Source: Nitrospirota bacterium (lineage in GTDB: Bacteria; Nitrospirota; Nitrospiria; Nitrospirales; Nitrospiraceae). From it: a stretch of DNA of 12,595 bases. The translations under genes and the position numbers were made by a program. This document shows positions 1 through 6,083 of this stretch, one piece after another; position 1 is the first letter of the stretch; each line of letters opens with the position of its first letter. The DNA lies in contig JAHWYE010000014.1 in assembly GCA_020028195.1 (NCBI GenBank), positions 1-12,595 on the forward strand, in the 5' to 3' direction. The notes beneath the pieces are model-generated. The model had not been told where the DNA came from. It searched no databases and saw only the letters and a list, made by a program, of their open reading frames with translations.

Positions 1-10
1 AATTGAAGCA

Positions 11-62
11 GGCTAAGGTTGAGGCTTAGTCTAAGGAGGAGACCTCGACCTGCACCTCAGCC
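11..62. repeat. Imperfect hairpin built of degenerate hexamers
   Basis: Left arm 11-36 reads as successive hexamers of the type GGYTRA (GGCTAA, GGTTGA, GGCTTA, GTCTAA). The reverse complement of the right arm, 41-62, reads GGCTGA, GGTGCA, GGTCGA, GGTC. The two arms are therefore related inverted copies with mismatches and G-T pairs around a very short loop at about 37-40. It ends shortly before the ribosome-binding site of the next gene. There is no run of T, so it is not a standard terminator. A related half-copy occurs at 7876-7890, which suggests a dispersed repeat family. The function is unknown. Confidence 0.6.
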
Positions 63-80
63 GTTCTGGAGTGTGATGCC

Positions 81-1331
81 ATGGCCAAGATGAAAGCGCT
101 TGTGTGCCGGGAATGCGGGAAGGAATACCCGACCAAGGCGATCCATGTCTGCGAGATGTGTTTCGGCCCGCTGGAGGTCAAGTACAACTACAGCGAGATC
201 AAGAAAACCATCTCGCGGAAGAAGATCGAAGCAGGTCCACACAGCATGTGGCGATACATTGACCTACTGCCGATCGAGGGTGGGGCGACCGTCGGGCCTT
301 ACGCAGGATTCACCCCGATGGTGCGGGCTCATAACCTCGGCGCCTATCTGGGGCTCGATGAACTTTACATCAAGAACGACACGGTCAATCACCCCACGCT
401 GTCTTTCAAGGATCGGGTGGTCGCCGTCGCGCTCACCAGAGCCAGGGAATTGGGATTCGAAACCGTGGCCTGCGCCTCGACGGGCAACCTCGCTAATTCC
501 GTGGCTGCACACGCCGCCGCTGCCGGCATGCATTGCTACGTCTTCATTCCGGGCGACCTCGAAGCAGCAAAGGTCCTGGGAAATCTGATCTATCGTCCCA
601 ATGTGGTGGAGGTGGAAGGTAACTACGACGATGTGAATCGTCTCTGCAGCGAGATCGCCGGCGAACATGGCTGGGCATTCGTCAACATCAATATCCGACC
701 CTATTATGCCGAAGGGTCTAAAACTCTGGCCTTCGAGACCGTGGAGCAACTGGGGTGGCGGACGCCCGATCAGGTGGTCGTTCCGATGGCCTCAGGGTCG
801 CTTCTGACGAAGATCTGGAAAGGCCTGATCGAGATGCAGGCCCTTGGGTTAGTGGACGCCGTCCGGACCAAGATCAACGGGGCGCAAGCGGAGGGGTGCT
901 CCCCCATCGCCACGGCCTACAAAGAAGGGCGAGACTTCTTCAGACCAGTGAAGCCGAAGACCATCGCCAAGTCCCTCGCCATCGGAAATCCGGCGGACGG
1001 GTATTACGCCTTGAAGGCGACCGCCGAAAGCCGGGGCGCGATGGACATGGTGTCGGACGACGAGGTGGTGGAGGGAATCAAGCTGCTCGCTCAGACCGAG
1101 GGCATTTTTGCCGAGACCGCCGGGGGCGTGACGATCGGGGTGCTCCGTAAGCTGGTCAAGCAGGGTGTGATCAAGAAGAGCGATGTCACGGTGGCTTACA
1201 TCACCGGCAATGGGTTGAAGACCCAGGAGGCGGTCATTGACGCGGTCGGCCGCCCGGTCCGTATCCAGCCGAGCCTGGTGAGCTTTGAGCGCACCTTCAA
1301 GATGGGCAAGAACGGCGGGGGCGCCGCATGA
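81..1331 (+). CDS. thrC: Threonine-synthase-like PLP enzyme (zinc-ribbon type)
   Basis: A 416-residue fold-type II PLP enzyme of the threonine synthase family, which converts O-phosphohomoserine to threonine. An N-terminal zinc ribbon is visible (C9, C12, C24, C27). The PLP-binding lysine is K110 in SFKDR, a phosphate/substrate loop STGN lies at 133-136, and a C-terminal ITGNGLK motif resembles that of threonine synthases. The start is supported by GGAG at 68-71, nine bases upstream. The stop overlaps the next start in an ATGA, so it is translationally coupled to a sulfur-carrier gene. That context mirrors mycobacterial CysM, a PLP enzyme that uses a carrier-protein thiocarboxylate. The enzyme may therefore make homocysteine on the carrier from O-phosphohomoserine instead of, or besides, threonine. 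Family assignment is firm; the alternative reaction is inference. Confidence 0.9.
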   Translation: MAKMKALVCRECGKEYPTKAIHVCEMCFGPLEVKYNYSEIKKTISRKKIEAGPHSMWRYIDLLPIEGGATVGPYAGFTPMVRAHNLGAYLGLDELYIKNDTVNHPTLSFKDRVVAVALTRARELGFETVACASTGNLANSVAAHAAAAGMHCYVFIPGDLEAAKVLGNLIYRPNVVEVEGNYDDVNRLCSEIAGEHGWAFVNINIRPYYAEGSKTLAFETVEQLGWRTPDQVVVPMASGSLLTKIWKGLIEMQALGLVDAVRTKINGAQAEGCSPIATAYKEGRDFFRPVKPKTIAKSLAIGNPADGYYALKATAESRGAMDMVSDDEVVEGIKLLAQTEGIFAETAGGVTIGVLRKLVKQGVIKKSDVTVAYITGNGLKTQEAVIDAVGRPVRIQPSLVSFERTFKMGKNGGGAA

Positions 1332-1603
1332 TCAAAGTCCGGATCCCTACGCCGCTCCGGCCGTTGACTCGCGGGCAGGGCGAAATCGAGGCCAAGGCAT
1401 CCAGCATCGCGGAGATGATCGACAATCTCAACGCGACGCACCCCGGCTTGAAGGACCGCCTGTGCGACGAGAAAGGCGAGCTGCGCCGGTTTGTGAACAT
1501 CTACGTGAACGAGGAGGATATCCGGTTTCTGAAGGGAAAGGACACGTCGCTCAAGGACGGGGATGAGGTCTCCATCGTCCCGGCGATTGCGGGAGGCCGA
1601 TGA
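1328..1603 (+). CDS. MoaD/ThiS-family sulfur carrier protein ending GGR
   Basis: A 91-residue ubiquitin-like (beta-grasp) sulfur carrier. The tail of the protein (DGDEVSIVPAIAGGR) is the family signature, with the conserved diglycine at residues 89-90. Such carriers are adenylated at the terminal Gly by an E1-like enzyme and converted to a thiocarboxylate that donates sulfur. Here one extra residue, Arg91, follows the diglycine, so it must be trimmed before activation. The Wolinella HcyS carrier likewise has one extra C-terminal residue that a JAMM protease removes, and a JAMM protease gene lies four genes on. The start overlaps the preceding stop by four bases. A molybdopterin (MoaD) role is less likely because no moa or moe cofactor genes other than the E1-like one are nearby. 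ThiS-like or tRNA-thiolation roles cannot be excluded. Confidence 0.88.
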   Translation: MIKVRIPTPLRPLTRGQGEIEAKASSIAEMIDNLNATHPGLKDRLCDEKGELRRFVNIYVNEEDIRFLKGKDTSLKDGDEVSIVPAIAGGR

Positions 1604-1842
1604 TGCCTAGGCTCCGGTTTCACATCCGATTTCCTGAAGACAAGATCAAGGAGCCGGTCATTTACCAGATCGGCCACGAGTACAAGGTCGTGACCAACGT
1701 GCGCCGAGCTGATGTCCGAGAGACCACGGGCTGGATGGACGTGGAGCTCACCGGCGAAACCGCCGAGATCGAGCGGGCGGTCGAAGGACTGAGGAAGAAA
1801 GGGGTGCTGGTTGACCCCATTGAGTTGAACGTCGTGGAATGA
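1603..1842 (+). CDS. Stand-alone NIL-domain protein
   Basis: A 79-residue protein consisting almost entirely of one NIL domain, an ACT-like ferredoxin fold. Visible family features are the early LRFHIRFPED strand, the VIYQIGHEYKVVTNVRRADV segment where NIL proteins carry their NIL-type motif, and the end with alternating hydrophobics (AVEGLRKKGVLVDPIE). In other proteins this domain forms the C terminus of the methionine ABC transporter ATPase MetN and occurs in a ferredoxin of the methanogen homocysteine-forming pathway. Those associations point to methionine or homocysteine sensing or sulfur handling. Start choice: an ATGATG pair at 1600 and 1603. The second lies six bases from GGGAGG (1591-1596) and the first only three, so 1603 is preferred. 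Either way the gene overlaps or abuts the carrier gene. No catalytic residues are evident, and there are no cysteines. Confidence 0.82.
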   Translation: MPRLRFHIRFPEDKIKEPVIYQIGHEYKVVTNVRRADVRETTGWMDVELTGETAEIERAVEGLRKKGVLVDPIELNVVE

Positions 1843-1854
1843 GACCCGCGATGG

Positions 1855-1922
1855 GTGAGGAGTAAGGGGTAAGGTGATTTGTCTTTGTCCTCTCGCCTAA
1901 CGCCTAAGCCCTGACGCCTCAC
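1855..1922. repeat. Hairpin of inverted degenerate heptamers
   Basis: Left arm 1855-1875 is three heptamers of the form GTRAGGN (GTGAGGA, GTAAGGG, GTAAGGT). The right arm, read on the minus strand from 1922 to 1888, gives GTGAGGC, GTCAGGG, CTTAGGC, GTTAGGC, GAGAGGA. The outer two heptamers of each arm match at six of seven positions, so a stem of at least 14-20 pairs can form. The hairpin fills most of the 89-base gap and ends nine bases before the next start codon. It could affect mRNA stability or translation. It lacks the T run of a terminator. Confidence 0.65.
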
Positions 1923-1931
1923 GGTAACAAA

Positions 1932-2735
1932 ATGGAATTCACCGACTCACAGATTCAGCGATACAGCCGTCACATCATCCTGCCTGAGGTGGGCGGCAAA
2001 GGGCAGAAGAAGCTCTCCCGCGCCAAGGTCTTGATTGTCGGGGCCGGAGGTCTGGGCTCTCCCGCAGCCCTGTACCTGGCCGCCGCCGGAGTGGGCACAT
2101 TAGGCCTCGTGGACGGCGACGTGGTGGACCTGTCCAATCTCCAGCGCCAAATCCTCCATACCACCGCTACAGTCGGCATCCCCAAGGTGGAGTCTGGGCG
2201 GCAAATGCTAGCCGCGCTGAATCCGGAGATCACGATCAAGACCTACCAGGAGAACATCGCGGCTGACAACATCATGCGTTTTCTTCAGGACTACGACATT
2301 GTCCTGGATGGCTCCGACAACTTCACGACGCGGTTTCTCGTGAATGACGCCTGCTACTTTGCGAAGAAGACCTTGATCTCCGGCAGCATCTTCCGCTTCG
2401 AAGGCCAACTGACCACCATCAAGCCTCACGAGGGCTACCCCTGCTACCGCTGCCTGTATCCCGAACCGCCTCCGGCCGGGCTCGTGCCCAATTGCCAGGA
2501 AGCCGGCGTGCTGGGGGTGCTGGCGGGGACCATCGGAGTGCTCCAAGCATCCGAAGCCATCAAGGAAATCCTCGGCATCGGGGAAACGCTCGCCGACCGA
2601 CTGCTGATCTATGACGCCCTCGAGATGAAGTTCCGTAAGGTCACCCGTCCGAAAGACCCGGCATGCCCACTTTGCGGGTCCCATCCCACCATCACCGACC
2701 TGAGCGGCAACTACAGCGTTTCGTGCAGCATCTAG
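1932..2735 (+). CDS. moeB: E1-like sulfur-carrier adenylyltransferase (MoeB/ThiF/HcyF family)
   Basis: A 267-residue E1-like enzyme that adenylates the C-terminal glycine of ubiquitin-like sulfur carriers. Visible: the nucleotide-binding loop GAGGLGS (37-43), DGDVVDLSNLQRQ (61-73) with the conserved Arg and Gln, DGSDN (126-130), two zinc CxxC pairs (C171/C174 and C245/C248), and the conserved cysteine C188 in NCQEAGV, which in ThiF-like enzymes can bind the carrier. The length is usual for the family, with no rhodanese domain fused, so the sulfur would come from sulfide or another donor. The start ATG has no strong Shine-Dalgarno sequence and lies just after the heptamer hairpin. By context the partner is the carrier at 1328-1603, so the pathway role is probably amino-acid sulfur transfer rather than molybdopterin; the family name moeB is used loosely. 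Confidence 0.9.
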   Translation: MEFTDSQIQRYSRHIILPEVGGKGQKKLSRAKVLIVGAGGLGSPAALYLAAAGVGTLGLVDGDVVDLSNLQRQILHTTATVGIPKVESGRQMLAALNPEITIKTYQENIAADNIMRFLQDYDIVLDGSDNFTTRFLVNDACYFAKKTLISGSIFRFEGQLTTIKPHEGYPCYRCLYPEPPPAGLVPNCQEAGVLGVLAGTIGVLQASEAIKEILGIGETLADRLLIYDALEMKFRKVTRPKDPACPLCGSHPTITDLSGNYSVSCSI

Positions 2736-2752
2736 CCCGAGCTCACATACCT

Positions 2753-3226
2753 GTGCTGAAGATCCCGCAAGACGTCCTCGACGCGATGGTGTCCCACGCG
2801 CGCGCGTTAGACCCATTTGAGTGCTGTGGATTACTGGCAGGGAAGAACGGGACTGTGACACGGCTGTATCGCATTACCAACACGGTGGCGCAAGATGCGA
2901 GGGCGACGCAGGTCTTCGACGAGGCAGGTGTCAAACAATTGGGGCACCTTTCCGTGACGACGCGGGCTGAGGTCGCCTATTTCATGGATCCCAAGGAAAT
3001 GCTGGCGGCCTTCAAGGACATGCGGGCACGTCAGTTCGACCTTGCCGCGATCTATCACTCTCATACACATTCGGGCGCCTACCCGTCCGCTACCGATATC
3101 GGCCTCGCCTATTACCCCGAAGCCGCCTACATCATCATCTCGCTTGAAGAGAAATCCAAACCGGACATCCGAGCTTACTGGATCAAAGACCGCCAAGTTA
3201 TCACGACTGAATTCGTGCCGATTTGA
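2753..3226 (+). CDS. JAMM/M67-family metallopeptidase (Mec/HcyD-like)
   Basis: A zinc-dependent JAMM (Mov34/MPN/PAD-1) peptidase of 157 residues. The full metal site is visible: Glu23 in PFECCGLLAG, then HSHTHSGAYPSATD giving H102, H104, S112 and D115 (HxH-x7-SxxD). Bacterial relatives cleave after the diglycine of sulfur carriers: Mec releases cysteine from CysO-Cys, and HcyD trims the extra residue of HcyS and later releases homocysteine. In this operon the natural substrates are the GGR tail of the carrier and the carrier-amino-acid adduct. An upstream ATG at 2663 lies inside the preceding gene and would add a non-homologous 30-residue leader. GTG 2753, 17 bases after the preceding stop, gives the usual family N terminus (LKIPQDVLDAM) and length, although the ribosome-binding site is weak. 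The exact start is moderately sure. Confidence 0.88.
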   Translation: MLKIPQDVLDAMVSHARALDPFECCGLLAGKNGTVTRLYRITNTVAQDARATQVFDEAGVKQLGHLSVTTRAEVAYFMDPKEMLAAFKDMRARQFDLAAIYHSHTHSGAYPSATDIGLAYYPEAAYIIISLEEKSKPDIRAYWIKDRQVITTEFVPI

Positions 3227-3271
3227 TCGTCGCAGGCCCACCCCCCAATCGCCTCAGAGTAGAAAATCCAG

Positions 3272-3300
3272 TAGACCTCCGCGGGGAACGATGCCATAAT
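3272..3300 (+). promoter_or_regulatory. Candidate sigma70-type promoter for the secreted protein
   Basis: TAGACC at 3272-3277 (4 of 6 matches to TTGACA) and CATAAT at 3295-3300 (5 of 6 to TATAAT) are separated by 17 bases. The start codon at 3344 would have a leader of roughly 37 bases containing a clear GGGAGG. This suggests the gene at 3344 is transcribed separately from the sulfur-carrier operon. Prediction by eye only. Confidence 0.45.
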
Positions 3301-3343
3301 TTCTCCTGTCATCCATCTACTACGAAACGGGAGGACGACCGTT

Positions 3344-3682
3344 ATGGCCTTATCACGGATCAATCGCTGGAATGTTATGCTCATCGTCATGCTCGCCTGG
3401 ACCGGCGGGATCGGACCAGCCGCCGCTGAGGAGAAGAGCTTGTTCAGCCCGATCATCGACATCAATACGGAAAAAGGCTTTATCGTCGTATCGGCAGACG
3501 GGAAAGTCTTCGCTGTGGAAGCAAGCGAGGCAGCGAAGCCACACTTGGGCAAGCTTCCGATCTCGGGCATGATCGATCTTGTGGTTGAGCTCAGAGGAGA
3601 GAACCCGCCCTTGATCAAAACCTGGAAGGTGGCCGGCGGCGAATCCTCGTGCAAAATCTTCGACGGAAAGAGCTGCAAGTAG
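3344..3682 (+). CDS. Small secreted protein of unknown function
   Basis: A 112-residue protein that I do not recognise. It has a typical signal peptide: basic start MALSRINRW, hydrophobic NVMLIVMLAWTGG, and a likely signal peptidase I site after Ala28 (PAAA|EE). The mature part of about 84 residues looks like a small beta-rich domain, with SPIIDINTEKGFIVVSADGKVFAVEA near its start. It has two cysteines near the end (C103 and C111, CX7C) that could form a disulfide in the periplasm. There is no lipobox and no transmembrane segment other than the signal. The start has GGGAGG nine bases upstream. It is convergent with the radical SAM gene, 28 bases away, with no visible terminator between them. 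The function is not inferable from context. Confidence 0.85.
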   Translation: MALSRINRWNVMLIVMLAWTGGIGPAAAEEKSLFSPIIDINTEKGFIVVSADGKVFAVEASEAAKPHLGKLPISGMIDLVVELRGENPPLIKTWKVAGGESSCKIFDGKSCK

Positions 3683-3710
3683 GGATGCGGCTGGCAGGAA
3701 AGGCGGGAAT

Positions 3711-5621
3711 CTAGAGGTATTGGTTCATCGGAATGGCCAGCGTCAGATACTTACCTCGCTCCTCAAAAAGAATCCTTCGTTCAAGGAGCCGGCTGAGGAC
3801 TTCATCTACGGACTCAGAGCCTGACTGCCACGGCCCATTCGAACTCTTCAACCCGTCCCGTATCTGCTCGATCGACTTTGGCAACTCACTACAGCATTCA
3901 ATAATGAAGGCCGCAGGTCCGTCGTAGCGGTGTTTCGTTGGCGCACCAGTGCCCCGTCCGTCGAAAATCGTGACGTATCCCATTGACTTGGAATAGTAGA
4001 GGAACGGCCGATCACCTGAGGCATGCCGGCGTTTCCAGTCCCGCGCCAGCGCTGTGAGTTCTTCGAACAGACCGGGATCGACCCGCCAATCCGCCTCGTA
4101 TTCAAAGTCATAGGCGATCTTGTTCAGGTCCACCACGGCTGGATCATACACATATTCATACGCCACGCCCGGCCCCGTGATCCGGACGCCAAGGGAGTGA
4201 GGACGGGTGAAAAACGGACTAAATCGTTCCAGCCAGAATTTCCCGACGCTTTCCGGCGGTTGAAAATGGATAATTGAAGGGATCAGGTGAATCTGCTTGC
4301 GATAGTCCTCATCGGTCTCACCCGGGAACCCCAGAAGAATATTCCAGGACACATGGATGTTGTAGTAGCTGCCCCACTTGAGGCACTGGAGGTTCTGGAG
4401 CGGGCTGACGCCCTTGTCCATCTCCCTGAGCTGGTTGATGCTCAGGCTTTCAATCCCCGGCTGCATGCTCCGAACGCCTCCGTGCGAGAGCATCTGAACC
4501 TGCTGCTTGCTGAGGTTACTCTTCGTCTCGATGAAGAACTCCAGATCGTAGTGCTCCTCCGCCAATTTCCCAAACACGTCGTCGATGTATTTCATGTCGA
4601 TAATGTTATCGACCAACCGAAACCGGTTCGTATCATAGCGGCTCGACAGGTAGCGCAGTTCCTCACACACTTGCTCCGGTGACTTGGAGCGAAATTTCAT
4701 GCTCTGCGCATTGAGTCCGCAGAAGGTACAGTGATGTTTTTCTCCCCACCAGCAGCCACGAGCAGATTCGTACAGGAGGATACGATTCAGCCCCTTAAAG
4801 GATTGGGGGGCGACCTCATGCAGTTGTTCGAAATAATCATCGTAATCAGGAGGAGGAGTGCGCTGAAAGTCGGAAAACAATTGCTGGTTCGGTTCAAAGG
4901 TAATCTGATTTGCCTTCCGGTAGGCCACCCCCGGCGGAGCACCGTCTGCCTTTCCTTCCAAGAGCTGCCTCACCAGAGCTGGGAACGGCACCTCCCCTTC
5001 GCCCACTACGACATAGTCAATCCAGGGAAAAGCCCGGAAATACTCCAGCCCCATTTCTCCATCGTAATGGGCGCCCCCGAAGACGATCTTCACATGGGGA
5101 TAGAGATCTTTGATCAGCTTGGCGAGGGTGAGACTCGCCACGTTCTGATGGAACATCGAGGTAAATCCGATGATCGCATAGCGTCCCCAGTCAATCGCGG
5201 TCTGCGCCCAGGTCAGAAATTGAGGGGCGATTCTTTGTTCTATCTCTTCGAGAAAAGAAGACGGACAGCCCGCCGCCCCGGCTACCTCTTCCACAAGCGG
5301 TTTAAAGGTGCGGAGGTAGAGGGCATGTTGAGGGTTGTCCCGAAAGAGGAGACGCGAAAAGAGCCACTCCCCGATCAGCAGCTGCTTTTCACAGAGAAGA
5401 TCGTACAGGGGGAAACCAACCTGCCGGGCGAAGGGCAGGTTGAGATAGTGGCTTGTGACTCCGATGCTTTGGGCTTTTAGGAGGGCGGAGAGCGTGCCGA
5501 GTTGGATCGAGGGATACTTGGAATGCCCAAAGGGCATATTTACGAGCGCGACCGGGGCCTGCCCGGCCATCAGAGTCCCGTCTCGGCTGGTAAGGCCCTG
5601 TGTAAGTGTACCGGAACCCAT
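3711..5621 (-). CDS. B12-binding radical SAM protein, RiPP-maturation C-methyltransferase type
   Basis: A 636-residue cytosolic enzyme. Residues about 22-225 form a cobalamin-binding-like Rossmann domain (VALVNMPFG, IIGFTSMFHQN, IVFGGAHYDGE, VVVGEGE). The radical SAM domain follows, with the cluster motif ARGCWWGEKHHCTFCGLN: cysteines 290, 298 and 301 spaced CX7CX2C. That CWWG...CxFCGLN signature is characteristic of the RiPP maturation radical SAM protein 1 family, annotated as peptide C-methyltransferases. Further SAM-domain elements are FFIETKSN (362-369) and NILLGFPGET (427-436). The C-terminal portion (about 500-636) may bind substrate. GGGAG eight bases upstream of ATG 5621 supports this start over Met18. 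It is the last gene of an operon behind two small Cys-containing genes. The peptide substrate is unknown and no recognisable Nif11 or nitrile-hydratase-type leader gene is adjacent. Other B12-radical SAM reactions remain possible. Confidence 0.88.
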   Translation of the reverse strand: MGSGTLTQGLTSRDGTLMAGQAPVALVNMPFGHSKYPSIQLGTLSALLKAQSIGVTSHYLNLPFARQVGFPLYDLLCEKQLLIGEWLFSRLLFRDNPQHALYLRTFKPLVEEVAGAAGCPSSFLEEIEQRIAPQFLTWAQTAIDWGRYAIIGFTSMFHQNVASLTLAKLIKDLYPHVKIVFGGAHYDGEMGLEYFRAFPWIDYVVVGEGEVPFPALVRQLLEGKADGAPPGVAYRKANQITFEPNQQLFSDFQRTPPPDYDDYFEQLHEVAPQSFKGLNRILLYESARGCWWGEKHHCTFCGLNAQSMKFRSKSPEQVCEELRYLSSRYDTNRFRLVDNIIDMKYIDDVFGKLAEEHYDLEFFIETKSNLSKQQVQMLSHGGVRSMQPGIESLSINQLREMDKGVSPLQNLQCLKWGSYYNIHVSWNILLGFPGETDEDYRKQIHLIPSIIHFQPPESVGKFWLERFSPFFTRPHSLGVRITGPGVAYEYVYDPAVVDLNKIAYDFEYEADWRVDPGLFEELTALARDWKRRHASGDRPFLYYSKSMGYVTIFDGRGTGAPTKHRYDGPAAFIIECCSELPKSIEQIRDGLKSSNGPWQSGSESVDEVLSRLLERRILFEERGKYLTLAIPMNQYL

Positions 5622-5644
5622 GATGTAGGCTCCCTGACTCCAAC

Positions 5645-5854
5645 CTACTCCGAGCTCCCAAGCATATCATCAATCAGCGGCCGATTAATATCCGTACAGC
5701 CGGGGCAGATCGCATCGAAGAGCGCCTCGTGATCAGCCACATAATTGCGGGCATCCACCAACTTGTCTGTGATCACGTGGTCGTAGCAGGTCTCGCAGAG
5801 CATCATGAAGCCCCGCATCACCGACACCGTTTTTCGACCCGTACTCCTTTGCAT
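5645..5854 (-). CDS. Small protein with two CxxC pairs, unknown function
   Basis: A 69-residue acidic protein that I do not recognise. It contains CETC (residues 20-23) and CPGC (50-53), which together could hold one zinc ion or an iron centre, and a DARNYVADHEALFDAI helix between them. ATG 5854 is six bases after the stop of the upstream small gene and has no strong Shine-Dalgarno sequence. An internal ATG at residue 13 (MRGFMMLCETC) is an alternative start. The stop is 23 bases before the radical SAM start, so the three genes are probably co-transcribed. It could be a metal-binding helper or, more speculatively, a substrate peptide of the radical SAM enzyme. It lacks a Gly-Gly leader cleavage site or known leader motif, so the precursor idea is weak. 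Confidence 0.65.
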   Translation of the reverse strand: MQRSTGRKTVSVMRGFMMLCETCYDHVITDKLVDARNYVADHEALFDAICPGCTDINRPLIDDMLGSSE

Positions 5855-5860
5855 GGCGCC

Positions 5861-6055
5861 CTAGACCGAGCCCTTCAGTTGAGCCACCCAGAAGTCCTCT
5901 GTCTCCAGCTCAATTCCGCAAGTGGGACACTCATACGGTTTATCGGCGGGGGGAACCGAGAGTTCAACCACTTCGACCCTGCCACGACAGACATGATAAA
6001 AATGCCCACGCGCCTCCTCCGTATCCAACGGGTCGTTTTCGTACAGCAAGACCAT
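5861..6055 (-). CDS. Small CxxC protein, first gene of the radical SAM operon
   Basis: A 64-residue protein that I do not recognise. It has one clear zinc-knuckle-like ECPTCG (residues 42-47) and a lone Cys in HVCRG (about 21-24), so a three-Cys/His metal site is possible. It is acidic overall, with a short hydrophobic C-terminal stretch DFWVAQLKGSV. A GAGGA six bases upstream of ATG 6055 supports the start, and a good promoter lies immediately upstream (6084-6113). The next small gene starts six bases after its stop. Size, cysteines and position suggest a shared role with the next gene. No signal peptide is present. Confidence 0.68.
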   Translation of the reverse strand: MVLLYENDPLDTEEARGHFYHVCRGRVEVVELSVPPADKPYECPTCGIELETEDFWVAQLKGSV

Positions 6056-6083
6056 CGCCAGTCCTCAGCGAACGAATGCCACG

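Noticed and set aside
1855..1922. CRISPR array
   Set aside because: The units are 7 bases, degenerate, contiguous and inverted, with no spacers; no cas genes are present.
1328..2735. Molybdenum cofactor (moaD-moeB) operon
   Set aside because: The PLP enzyme, NIL protein and JAMM peptidase do not belong to cofactor synthesis, no moaE, moaA or moaC is present, and the carrier has a blocked GGR end.
2663..2752. ATG 2663 as the start of the JAMM peptidase
   Set aside because: It would overlap the preceding gene by 73 bases and add about 30 residues that look like out-of-frame translation. GTG 2753 gives the family's usual N terminus.
2208..2861. A 217-codon minus-strand open frame
   Set aside because: It is antisense to the well-supported E1-like and JAMM genes, has no convincing start signal and no recognisable domain.
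4731..5480. A 249-codon plus-strand open frame
   Set aside because: It lies wholly antisense to the radical SAM gene, whose protein has clear family motifs. The antisense product resembles nothing I know and is best explained by codon bias.
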